Origin: DATLED01 sp963750255
GTDB taxonomy: Bacteria > Actinomycetota > Acidimicrobiia > Acidimicrobiales > CADCTF01
NCBI GenBank assembly: GCA_963750255.1
Contig: CAVVPZ010000006.1
Span: 620,001 to 684,000, forward strand
DNA: 64,000 nt
Direction: 5' to 3'
In this document: positions 25,020-34,977 of the stretch, piece after piece
Position numbering within the stretch: position 1 is the stretch's first letter
Layout of the letters: the number at the start of each line of letters is the position of its first letter
Position numbers and translations under genes: made by a program
The notes under the pieces: generated by a model
Seen by the model: the letters and a program-made list of their open reading frames with translations, nothing else
Database searches by the model: none
What the model was told of the DNA's origin: nothing

Positions 25020-26721
25020 CGATCCCCTCGTGGTCACGCGGGATCCGTCCCGCCTGGGCCGTGGTCGACCGCGAGCGGCTCGTCGACTTCAGCCGGCGCT
25101 CACAACAAGCCCTCCTGCTCGCTGGCGTCACCGGCGTACTCACCGGACTCATCGTCGCCGCCTTCGAACGGCTGACGGCCGACGTGCTGCTCGGAACCCT
25201 CCTCGACCTCCCCTTTGCCGTGCAGGTCGGGGCGCCCATGCTCGGGCTGCTCCTTGCCACCCTCTTCCTGCGCCTCGGTGGACGTGACACCACTCCGGCG
25301 ACGTCTGACGCGTACATCCGCGCCTTCCACGACCGGCATGGCCGCCTCGACCTCAGACGGGTTCCGGCCCGGCTGTTCGCCGCCATCGCCACGCTCGGAC
25401 TCGGCGCGCCACTCGGCTACGAAGGCCCGGCGCTCTATGCCGGCGCCGCGCTCGGGTCCAATCTCCAACGCCGGCTTCGAGGTGTCTTCACCGTCGAGGA
25501 TTCGAAGTTGCTGCTGGTTGCCGGGGCCGCCGCCGGGGTGGCTGCCATCTTCAAGGCGCCGGTCACAGGCCTCGTGTTCGCTCTCGAGGTCCCGTACCAG
25601 CAAGACCTTGCCCGACGAATGCTGCTTCCCGCCGCCATCAGCGCTGCGGCCAGCTACGTCACGTTCGCCGCCATCGCCGGTACCGAGCCCCTGCTCCCGA
25701 TCGCAGGCCGCCCCCCGTTCAACCTCGTCGACCTCGGTGGCGCCGCCGTCGTCGGCCTTCTCTGCGGTGCGCTGGCCCGGATCTTCATCATGGTGGTGCG
25801 ATGGGCCAAGGCGTGGTCGGTGCGCACCAACCCACTGATCCGGGTGGCGGTCTGCGGGAGCATCATTGCCGTCACGGTCGTGGCCGGGCACGCGCTCGGA
25901 GGGACCGAGTTGGCGCTCGGTCCCGGCTACGGCGCGTTGCGATGGGCCCTCGAGCCGGACCGTAGCGTCGTCGCAATCATCGCCCTCGGGACGCTTCGGG
26001 TGGCGGGTACGGCCGCCGCCATCGGCGGCGGCGGTACCGGAGGTCTGTTCATCCCCCTCGTCATCCAAGGCGCACTCGTGGGGCGGGCCGTCGGTGGCGT
26101 GTTCGAAGCCGACACTTCGACCCTCTTCCCTGTCGTCGGCATGGCCGCCTTCCTCGGCGCCGGCTATCGAGTGCCGTTAGCCGCCGTCGTGTTCGTGGCC
26201 GAGTTCACCGGTCGACCGGGGTTCGTGGTGCCGGGCCTCATCGCAGCCGTCGTCGCCCAGTTGGTGATGGGAAGACGCTCGGTCTCGCCCTACCAAGTCG
26301 CTGGGCGGGTCGGTCACCTCGAAGAGCGGCTGCACCTTCCGCTTGCCGCGGTCGTCGAAACCGACGTCCGCACCGCGCCACCCGATGCAACCATCGAGGA
26401 GCTGTTCTGGCAGCACTTCGTCGGCACCCGCCGGCAGTCTGTGGCGGTCGTCGACGGCAACACCTACCTCGGTCTGGCCCGAGCTGAGGACCTCGGCCGC
26501 GTCGACCGCCAAGCATGGGCCAGCACGGGCGTAAACGAGATCCTGCGGACCGATGTTCCCACCGCCGCCCCCAGTTGGTTGCTCCGAGACGCCATGCAGG
26601 CCATGGAACAGGCCGACGTCGACCGGCTGGCGGTGTGCGAGGGAGATCAGTTCGTCGGGATGATCAACGCCTCCGACCTCCTCGCCCTCGACGAACTCCT
26701 CGATCGCACCGAGGGCGGCGC

Positions 26722-26725
<4 letters not shown>
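25016..26725 (+). CDS. ClC-family chloride channel/antiporter with CBS domains
   Basis: A 569-residue membrane protein with about ten helices and a C-terminal CBS pair (about 430-560). ClC selectivity-filter segments are visible: GAPLGYEGPALYAGAALG (GKEGP-like, with Tyr for Lys) and GGGGTGGLFIPLVI (GxFxP). The canonical GSGIP segment near the N-terminus is not obvious. Chloride/proton exchange or channel activity cannot be distinguished reliably by eye. The CBS pair suggests nucleotide regulation. It overlaps the genes on both sides by 4 nt. Confidence 0.85.
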
Positions 26726-28524
<1,799 letters not shown>

Positions 28525-28581
28525 CGGGCTCTCGCGCTAGCCCGCTCCACACAATGCGCCCGGACCGGGCAAGGTGGAGGC

Positions 28582-29997
28582 ATGCAGCGGCCTTGGCGCG
28601 CGCCAGACGAGGATTCCCTCGAACCCCTTCCTGTCGTCAGCGATCCGTCGCCGGCCCCCCTCTTCGACCCGGTGGCACCCCCGGTTGACGACCCTTGGGC
28701 TGCGTCGGCCCTACCGCATGCACCGGGTCAGCCCTCGTGGTGGGCGCCGGTAGCGGCCCGACCCGACATCCCTTTGCTCGAGGACGTCCCGGCCCCGGAA
28801 GCTGGAGGCCCGCCTCGTTCCTCTGACCCTTTTGCCGGTCCGGCTGACGAGGTCGACGACGGTCCGCTCGCCTCGGCCAGCCCTGCTCTTGCGTGGTCGA
28901 AGCGAACGATCGCGCTCGCGCTGGTCTTGGTCGCGCTCGGCGGGGGCATTGCCGGTTCGATCATCACGAGAGCGACGAGAGGCGCCGACGACCAGACCGG
29001 GGCCAGCCGCGACCGCCAGCCGTCGAGGATCCTGCCCCCAGCCAACGCGCTCCCCAGCACCAGGGCTCCGTCGGGCTCGCAACCCAAGGTGTTCAACGGC
29101 ATCGGCAACACCGTGGCCGATGTCGTGGCGGCAGTGGCCCCCGGTGTCGTCGCTGTGCAGGTCGTCTATCCCGATGGCAGCAGCGGTTCGGGCACGGGGA
29201 TGATCCTCACCGCGGAGGGCGAAGTGGTCACAAATGCCCACGTGGTCGAGGGCGCATCGGGTATCCGCGTGCTGCTCGCCGGCGAACGCCAACCTCGGAC
29301 GGCGTCACTCGTCGGCGCCGACGACGTCGTCGACCTCGCGTTGCTCCGGATCGACGGCGCGTCCGGGCTCCCCACGGTGACGATGGGGAGGTCGGCGTCG
29401 GTGGCCGTCGGCGACGACGTCGTCGCCATCGGCAACGCGCTCGCCCTCGCCGGCGGTCCGACCGTGACCCGCGGCATCATCTCGGCCATCGACCGGACCC
29501 TCGAGACTGCGCAGGGCGCGATGTCCGGGCTCTTGCAGACCGACGCGTCGATCAGCTCGGGCAACTCGGGAGGACCGCTCGTCGATGTCGACGGCGAGGT
29601 GATCGGCATCAACACCGCAGTGGCTGCGTCGCGAGGCGGCGTCTCGGCCGAGAACATCGGTTTCGCCATCGCCTCCGACCGCGCCCTGCCGGTGATCGAG
29701 CGGCTTCGGGCGGCCACGGGGCCGGCAGCCGGCGCCAAGCTCGGCGTCAACGCGACCAACACTTCCGACGGGGCGCCCGGCGCCGTGGTGGTGTCGGTCG
29801 ACCCGGGTTCGGCCGCCGACCTCGGAGGTCTCCGAGCGGGTGACCTCATCATCGGCATCGACCGCAACCCCATCACCGACGCCAGCGGACTGGCCGCCGC
29901 CATGGCCGATCGCACTCCCGGCCAGCGCATCACCGTGGTGCTGGTGCGCGACGGACGCGGCATGTCGCTCCCGGTCACGCTGTCGGCCGCCGACTGA
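28582..29997 (+). CDS. HtrA/DegP-like membrane-anchored serine protease with PDZ domain
   Basis: A 471-residue envelope protease. About 100 acidic, proline-rich cytosolic residues precede one transmembrane helix (IALALVLVALGGGIAGSII, about 110-128). The trypsin-like domain has the catalytic triad His in VVTNAHVVEG, Asp in DVVDLALLRI and Ser in SSGNSGGPLVD. A C-terminal PDZ domain (about 385-465) includes GGLRAGDLIIGID. It is expected to degrade misfolded extracytoplasmic proteins. AAGGTGGAGG just before the ATG is a likely ribosome-binding site. It is a single gene convergent with the methyltransferase. Confidence 0.88.
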   Translation: MQRPWRAPDEDSLEPLPVVSDPSPAPLFDPVAPPVDDPWAASALPHAPGQPSWWAPVAARPDIPLLEDVPAPEAGGPPRSSDPFAGPADEVDDGPLASASPALAWSKRTIALALVLVALGGGIAGSIITRATRGADDQTGASRDRQPSRILPPANALPSTRAPSGSQPKVFNGIGNTVADVVAAVAPGVVAVQVVYPDGSSGSGTGMILTAEGEVVTNAHVVEGASGIRVLLAGERQPRTASLVGADDVVDLALLRIDGASGLPTVTMGRSASVAVGDDVVAIGNALALAGGPTVTRGIISAIDRTLETAQGAMSGLLQTDASISSGNSGGPLVDVDGEVIGINTAVAASRGGVSAENIGFAIASDRALPVIERLRAATGPAAGAKLGVNATNTSDGAPGAVVVSVDPGSAADLGGLRAGDLIIGIDRNPITDASGLAAAMADRTPGQRITVVLVRDGRGMSLPVTLSAAD

Positions 29998-30003
29998 CGA
30001 AGA

Positions 30004-30621
30004 TCAGGTCGGCACGAAGAGGCCGACGGCCCGGTCGTCGTCGATCGAGCGGATCTCGAAGAGATGCAATCCAAAGCCGGCGGCCGTGGGCGCCAACGCG
30101 TCGAGTTGGCCGCGGCCGCGAGCTTGGAGGAGGACGACGCCCGCGGCGGTGACGGCTCGGGCCGCGATCTCGAGGCAACGACGAGGGAGGTCGAGGCCTT
30201 CGTCGCCCCCGTCGATGGCCCGTGCGGGGTCGTCAGGCCAGCGTGCGACCTCGAGGCTGGGCAGGTATGGAGGGTCGGCGATTACCACCGGAAACCGCTC
30301 GTCGGTGCGCAGCGCGTCGGACAGGTCGGCGCACCGGACCTCGACGGCGGTCTCGACGATGTTCACGATGGCGTTGGCCTCGGCGAGGGCACACGCGTGC
30401 GGATCGAGATCGACCTGGACGAGGCCGCGCCGGCTCAACACCGCCGCCGCCTGCCCGATGTGACCTGCACCCGAGCACAACTCGAGGATGGGGCCAGACT
30501 CGATCTGGTGGGCCAGATCTGCAGCCCATTCGGCCTGCATGAGCGTCCAAAGCCGCGGTTCGAGTACCCGCCCGTCGAAGGTCACCGTGATCGGCCCGAA
30601 GGCGAGGGAGCGCGCAGCCAC
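30004..30621 (-). CDS. HemK/PrmC-like SAM-dependent methyltransferase
   Basis: A 205-residue protein with a class I methyltransferase fold. The SAM-binding motif is ILELCSGAGHIGQAAAVLS, an acidic loop reads VQVDLDPHACALAEANA, and the catalytic-type motif is VVIADPPYLPS, the (N/D)PPY signature of methyltransferases acting on planar nitrogens (glutamine or adenine). It is shorter than PrmC, lacking its N-terminal helical domain, so it is better called PrmC-like than PrmC. I chose GTG 30621 because the domain starts at once and AGGA lies upstream. It diverges from the diiron protein 54 nt away. Confidence 0.68.
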   Translation of the reverse strand: MAARSLAFGPITVTFDGRVLEPRLWTLMQAEWAADLAHQIESGPILELCSGAGHIGQAAAVLSRRGLVQVDLDPHACALAEANAIVNIVETAVEVRCADLSDALRTDERFPVVIADPPYLPSLEVARWPDDPARAIDGGDEGLDLPRRCLEIAARAVTAAGVVLLQARGRGQLDALAPTAAGFGLHLFEIRSIDDDRAVGLFVPT

Positions 30622-30675
30622 GAAAACATCCTGGCCGAGGTGAGAAGAACCTTTCGACGTGGGTACAGGAAGGCG

Positions 30676-31671
30676 ATGGCCGCTCCCAGCCCCCCCGACG
30701 TCCTCCGGGCCACCACTCCCTTCGCCGATGCCCTCGATGGTGCTCTGGAGGCTGCCGACTCGGTCGCGCTCGGGGCGTTGGCCGCCGACGACGGCCCGAT
30801 CGGGCGCCGCGATGCCGCGCTTGCCCTTTCCACCATTCACGACCTCCACCTGGGCACCGTGCCTGAATTGGGGGACCGCGTCAGCTTCCAGCACCACCCC
30901 GCAGTCTCGATGATGAAGCACCGCCTCGAGTCGGGGTACCTGGCCCGGCTTCCACGAGCGGATGTGTCGTCGGGAGCCGATGACCCGGTCGCCGCCCTTC
31001 GCCAACTCGCGGCCGCCGATCTCGTGCCCGAGGTGTACGACTGGCTCGCCCGCGACGCCGACCTCGAGTCGGTGCAGGCATACCTGACCGTCGAAGGGGG
31101 ACCGGACGGCGGGTTCGATGACCTCGTCGCCATCTGCCAAGTAGGTCTCGACGGCGAGGCCAAGGGGGAACTGGCCAGGAACTACTGGGACGAGATGGGA
31201 CGAGGCAAGGCCAGCGACGTCCACACCGAGTTGCACCGACGTATGGCCTCGTCCCTCGACTTGCGGCCGCTCCCTCGGCACCTCCTGCCCGTCGAAGCCC
31301 TCGAACGCTCGTTGCTGGGCTCGACGCTGGCGACCAACCGGGCGTTGCAGCCCGAGTTGGTCGGCGCCCTGGGGCTCATCGAGCTTCAGGCGGGGCCGCG
31401 ATGTCGGCGCGTGATCCAGGCGCTCGAGCGGCTGGGCGCGGATGACGACGCTCTTGATTTCTATCGGGAGCACGCGGTGGCGGACCCCCGCCACGGCAAG
31501 GACTGGCTCGACCACGTCGTCGCTCCGCTCGCTCGCCGATTCCCCGAGTGGTCCGCTCGCATGGTCACCGGTGCCCGTTGGCGCTCAGCTGTGAACGCCC
31601 GCTTCTTCGCGGCGATGACACCAGCGACCGCCACCATTGCAGCTCCTCCGGCGTCGGTTCGCTCAGCCTGA
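30676..31671 (+). CDS. Haem-oxygenase-like diiron protein (iron-containing redox enzyme family)
   Basis: A 331-residue all-alpha protein. Ligand-type motifs of the haem-oxygenase-like diiron oxidase/oxygenase group appear in order: an acidic/His helix near TIHDLHLGTVPELGD, NYWDEMGRGKASDVHTELHR in the centre, and FYREHAVADPRHGKDWLDHV near the C-terminus. Known members desaturate, cleave or N-oxygenate substrates, but the family is diverse and I cannot assign a substrate. ATG 30676 follows AGGAAGG. It diverges from a methyltransferase and ends 4 nt from the convergent gene. Confidence 0.72.
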   Translation: MAAPSPPDVLRATTPFADALDGALEAADSVALGALAADDGPIGRRDAALALSTIHDLHLGTVPELGDRVSFQHHPAVSMMKHRLESGYLARLPRADVSSGADDPVAALRQLAAADLVPEVYDWLARDADLESVQAYLTVEGGPDGGFDDLVAICQVGLDGEAKGELARNYWDEMGRGKASDVHTELHRRMASSLDLRPLPRHLLPVEALERSLLGSTLATNRALQPELVGALGLIELQAGPRCRRVIQALERLGADDDALDFYREHAVADPRHGKDWLDHVVAPLARRFPEWSARMVTGARWRSAVNARFFAAMTPATATIAAPPASVRSA

Positions 31672-31675
31672 GGGG

Positions 31676-32434
31676 CTAGCGCCGGTTCGCGGTTGGGAAC
31701 TCGACCAGGACCGGCACGTGCTCGCGGCCCGGTCGACCGGTCGCCCGCCACTGGACCTCACGGGTCACCCCTCCTCCGGTCGACAGCACGAAAGCAGCGC
31801 GGGCGGGCCGGGTGACCACCGCCCAGGTCGTCAACAACCAGTCGGCCGGCAGGCTGATGCGGACGATGCTGTCGTGGCGAGCGAGCCGGCCCGAGATGGC
31901 TCCGGCCGAACCTGGGGCCACGAGGTCGATCCGCACGGGGATCAGTGCGTCGGGCCGGGGATGGGCGTCGACCTCGGCGAGGCTGGCCACGAACGCTCGG
32001 CGGGCGCGGTTTGCTGTCGCCCGGCCCAAGGCGGCGACGGTGTCGAGGTCGGCTCGACCGGTGCGGGCCGCTCGGGCCGCGGCGGCGAGAGCGAGGCGGC
32101 GTTGGAGCGCGGGTCCGAACAGGGTGCGCCCCGCGTGCGGCTCGGCCGGCCACGACTCCCAATAGTTGCCCTCCCACTCCTCCCGAGCCCCTCGCCGGGC
32201 CTCGTCGTCAACGTCGTCGCCCCACGAGCGCAGGAACAACGGGTCGGCGAGGGCCGACTCCCAAACGGCGAGATAGAGGAGGCACTCGGGCAGGCGACCA
32301 CCGAGGGCGACCATCGCCAACTCCGACTCGACGTCGTGGTCGAGCAGGGCGAACTCAGCGCCGCTGATGGCGACGCGGTGTCGCCCGGCTCCGCAGGCAA
32401 TTGCGAAGGCATCGACGATCAGGGTCGAAGGCAT
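31676..32434 (-). CDS. Unknown protein of the sigma-factor operon (5' end frameshifted)
   Basis: The open part encodes 252 residues with no family I recognise; it is mostly helical, with WEGNYWESWPAEPHAGRTLF and a C-terminal beta-rich segment. The true N-terminus appears to lie in another frame from about 32492 (a GTG; or a TTG at 32549), encoding VVWRGLRRFSVDERNALPVV and running into DAF. A 13-nt direct repeat 22 nt apart (32404-32438) joins the two frames: removing one 22-nt unit makes a continuous protein. It follows the anti-sigma gene on the same strand, so it is probably the third operon gene. Confidence 0.5.
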   Translation of the reverse strand: MPSTLIVDAFAIACGAGRHRVAISGAEFALLDHDVESELAMVALGGRLPECLLYLAVWESALADPLFLRSWGDDVDDEARRGAREEWEGNYWESWPAEPHAGRTLFGPALQRRLALAAAARAARTGRADLDTVAALGRATANRARRAFVASLAEVDAHPRPDALIPVRIDLVAPGSAGAISGRLARHDSIVRISLPADWLLTTWAVVTRPARAAFVLSTGGGVTREVQWRATGRPGREHVPVLVEFPTANRR

Positions 32435-32438
32435 CGAC
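32404..32438. repeat. 13-nt direct repeat, 22-nt period, at a frameshift
   Basis: CGAAGGCATCGAC occurs at 32404-32416 and 32426-32438. The 22-nt period is not a multiple of three, and the two coding-looking frames of the minus-strand gene switch exactly here. Confidence 0.7.
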
Positions 32439-32520
32439 AACAGGAAGCGCGTTGCGTTCGTCGACCGAGAACCGTCGGAGCCCGCGCCACACGACGGCGA
32501 GGGGACCGCTGGCGTCGATG

Positions 32521-33471
32521 TCAGCCCTCGACGGTGAACGTGCCGGCAACGGCGGTGATGGTGTCGCCCGAAAGGTGGGCGACGACGAGGAGGTGGGCGG
32601 ACGAGGTCATGGCACCGGGCGGGTCGTAGGTGGCTCGAGCGCCACCGCCGACATTCTGACCCGCGACCTCCTCGGCGGGCGACCCGTCGAGCGAGAAGTA
32701 GAAGGTTCCCGCGCCGCCCTCGGCGCCCGCCACCACCGCAGCGTCGGGCGCCAACGAGGCCAGACCCCCGCCGGGGCGGGGCTCGGGCGTGAGGAACTCG
32801 AGCCTTCCACCGGTGGCCGGGTCGACGGCAACGGGTTCGACGACCCACGTGCCGTCTCCGTTTTCGACGACCGGGAGTGCATCCGTGCGGAACTCCGTCG
32901 TGCCCTCGGCTGGCCGCGTGCCTGCGATGACCACGACGACCGCTCGCCGACCTCCGACGGCACCGACCTCGACCGTCTGGAAGCGCCGGTCGCTCGAGGC
33001 CGACCAGGCGCCGTAGCCCTCGCTCGCCACCGTCACGTAATCGGTGAGCGACTGGCCCAGCGCCGCGAGGTAGGCCGCCGTCCGCGGCCCCGTGAGCTCG
33101 ACGGCACGGTCGCGTTGCCCGTGGCCGATGGCGTCGACCCAGTCGGCGACGGCTTGGGATGGAGCGGCAAGGCCCGAGGTCGATGTCTCCGGTCGGCCAG
33201 CCGTCGACGCCGTGTCGGTGCCGGCGTCGATGCGTTGACGCTCGGGGCCGCCCGCACGCGTGATGGCCGTGAGTCCAGCCACGACGATAAGGACGGCGGC
33301 GGCGGCCAGGAGAGCCCGGCGCGGGTGGCGCCGCCGGGCGGACGACGCTCCCGGTACGAGGCCGGGCTCGCCGAGCTGCGCCTCGAGGGATTCCCAGAAG
33401 CCGGGACCGTGGTCGGGGACGATCATCGTTCGCAGCGCCTCGTGGATCATCGGATCGCGGTCGTTGCTCAT
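32521..33471 (-). CDS. Probable anti-sigma factor, single-pass membrane protein
   Basis: A 316-residue protein whose ATG overlaps the stop of the ECF sigma gene by 4 nt, the normal anti-sigma position. A cytosolic N-terminus of about 50 residues (ending SSARRRHPRR) precedes one transmembrane helix (ALLAAAAVLIVVAGLTAI, about 53-70) and a 240-residue extracytoplasmic domain rich in beta structure. No zinc-binding HxxxCxxC anti-sigma motif is present, so it would be a non-ZAS type. Role as anti-sigma is inferred from position and topology. Confidence 0.6.
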   Translation of the reverse strand: MSNDRDPMIHEALRTMIVPDHGPGFWESLEAQLGEPGLVPGASSARRRHPRRALLAAAAVLIVVAGLTAITRAGGPERQRIDAGTDTASTAGRPETSTSGLAAPSQAVADWVDAIGHGQRDRAVELTGPRTAAYLAALGQSLTDYVTVASEGYGAWSASSDRRFQTVEVGAVGGRRAVVVVIAGTRPAEGTTEFRTDALPVVENGDGTWVVEPVAVDPATGGRLEFLTPEPRPGGGLASLAPDAAVVAGAEGGAGTFYFSLDGSPAEEVAGQNVGGGARATYDPPGAMTSSAHLLVVAHLSGDTITAVAGTFTVEG

Positions 33472-34046
33472 CGTTCGTCCTCCTCGGTGGCGGTGAGGAC
33501 CGCTCGCATGGTCGCTCTGGCTCGGGACAGTCGCGAGGCCACCGTTCCCGTGGCCACCCCCAGGATCTCAGCCGCCTCGGCATGGTCGAAGCCCTCGCCA
33601 TCGACCAGGACGACGGTGGCCCGCTGGTCGTCGGGAAGCGCGGCCAAGGCCCGGACGACGGCGTCGGCCGCCTCGACGACACCGTCGGGGCCGCTTCGAG
33701 ACGACCGTAGGGGATGGTCGGTGAGGTCGACCGGTTCCGGTCGGCGGGAGGACCGCCGCAACTCGTCGATGCAGGAGTTGTAGACGATTCGGTACAGCCA
33801 CGTGCCGAGATCGGCGTCAGCCCGAAAGTTCGACAGTCCCCGGTACGCACGTACGTAGGCGTTCTGCATGGCGTCGTCCATCCGGAACCGGTCGCCCGCC
33901 AGGAGGCGATAGGCGAGGGCCCGCAAGCGATCGTCGTGGCGTCGAAGGATTTCCGTGAACGCCGATCGATCTCCCCCGACGACCCGCGCCACGAGGCGCC
34001 GGTCCTCGCTGTCCGTCGCCGGAGGTCGGCCCATCGTTGTTCGCAC
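33468..34046 (-). CDS. ECF-family RNA polymerase sigma factor
   Basis: A 192-residue group 4 sigma factor. Region 2 reads AFTEILRRHDDRLRALAYRL, then DAMQNAYVRAYRGLSNF and LGTWLYRIVYN. Region 4 has LPDDQRATVVLVDGEGFDHA and AEILGVATGTVASRLSRAR, the -35 recognition helix. It heads a sigma/anti-sigma/unknown operon. The GTG at 34046 is preferred because the candidate autoregulatory -10 (34055-34058) places the transcription start almost at that codon; ATG 34034 is the alternative. Confidence 0.85.
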   Translation of the reverse strand: MRTTMGRPPATDSEDRRLVARVVGGDRSAFTEILRRHDDRLRALAYRLLAGDRFRMDDAMQNAYVRAYRGLSNFRADADLGTWLYRIVYNSCIDELRRSSRRPEPVDLTDHPLRSSRSGPDGVVEAADAVVRALAALPDDQRATVVLVDGEGFDHAEAAEILGVATGTVASRLSRARATMRAVLTATEEDER

Positions 34047-34054
34047 ATCCTTTC

Positions 34055-34080
34055 GACGCCGTCCCCGGGCAGAACCTTCC
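34055..34080 (-). promoter_or_regulatory. Candidate ECF-type autoregulatory promoter
   Basis: On the minus strand, GGAAGG (34080-34075) is separated by 16 nt from CGTC (34058-34055). This matches the GGAAC-16/17-CGTC consensus of ECF sigma promoters except in the last bases of the -35. Transcription would begin about 7-9 nt downstream, at the sigma gene start. The sigma factor probably activates its own operon from here. Confidence 0.6.
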
Positions 34081-34145
34081 CTTGCCCGTATCGCCCGAAC
34101 CTAGGATTCGGCTTCCCGGCCACCCTCGAGCGATGCGGAGTCTCC

Positions 34146-34955
34146 ATGACCACCCTTGACACGGCCGTGCACGCCCGGCCGGTTTCACCGACGATCGGCG
34201 CCGTCGTGGAGGGGATCGATGTTCGCGAACTCGACGAGGCGACCTTTGGCCGCTTGCGGGAAGCCTTCGTTGCCCACCGGATGTTGGTGATCAAGGGCCA
34301 GCGCCTCTCGCCCGAGGATCTCATGGCCTTCGGGTCTCGGTGGGGCGAGTTGCACGTCCACCCCTTGACCCCGCACCTCGATGGGCTGCCGCCTGTCCAG
34401 GCGATCAAGAACACCGGCAAGCAGACGACGCTCAACGAGCACTGGCACACCGACATGTCCTTTGAGCCCGTGCCGCCGAAGATGACGATGCTGCACGCAG
34501 TCGAGATTCCTTCCCTGGGAGGCGACACGGCGTTCGCCGACCAGCACGCGGCCTACGAGAGTCTCAGCGATGGGCTGCGGGCGATGCTCGACGGCGTGCG
34601 GGCCGTCCACCGCTCCGAAGCGCTCGCCCGCATCGTGGGCAAGGACCCGGCGGCGGCCCCGAGCGCGATACACCCGGTGTTCCGAACCCACCCCGACACC
34701 GGCCGCAAGGCGCTCTACGTGTGCCGGGCCTTCACCCAACGCTTTGAGCACATGAGCCGTGCCGAGAGCGCCGGACTCCTCGAGTTCCTCTTCGAGCGGA
34801 GCGTGCGTCCCGACTTCACCTACCGACACCAGTGGGAGGTGGGCGACCTTGTCTTCTGGGACAACCGGAGTCTCCTCCACTACGCAATTCACGACCACGG
34901 CGACGAGCCGCGGCTCCTCCACCGGGTGACGGTGTTGGGCGAGGCCCCGGCCTGA
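34146..34955 (+). CDS. TauD/TfdA-family alpha-ketoglutarate dioxygenase
   Basis: A 269-residue non-haem Fe(II) oxygenase. The iron-binding facial triad is H101 and D103 (HWHTDMSF) and H259 (LLHRVTVLG), and the adjacent WDNRSLLHYAI segment supplies the oxoglutarate pocket. Family members oxidise taurine, sulfonates, 2,4-D-like acids or alkyl sulfates, releasing succinate and CO2. The substrate is not evident; an alkylsulfatase-like hydrolase lies 8 kb away but is not linked. A CGGAG element shortly before ATG 34146 can serve as ribosome-binding site. The gene diverges from the ECF sigma operon. Confidence 0.83.
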   Translation: MTTLDTAVHARPVSPTIGAVVEGIDVRELDEATFGRLREAFVAHRMLVIKGQRLSPEDLMAFGSRWGELHVHPLTPHLDGLPPVQAIKNTGKQTTLNEHWHTDMSFEPVPPKMTMLHAVEIPSLGGDTAFADQHAAYESLSDGLRAMLDGVRAVHRSEALARIVGKDPAAAPSAIHPVFRTHPDTGRKALYVCRAFTQRFEHMSRAESAGLLEFLFERSVRPDFTYRHQWEVGDLVFWDNRSLLHYAIHDHGDEPRLLHRVTVLGEAPA

Positions 34956-34965
34956 GCCTGGCGGG

Positions 34966-34971
34966 TACCGT
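34966..34971 (+). promoter_or_regulatory. Candidate -10 (TACCGT) of the GH3 gene
   Basis: TACCGT lies 6 nt before the GTG start at 34978 and there is no Shine-Dalgarno, matching the leaderless geometry seen elsewhere in the window. It is only 10 nt after the dioxygenase stop. Confidence 0.4.
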
Positions 34972-34977
34972 TCGACC

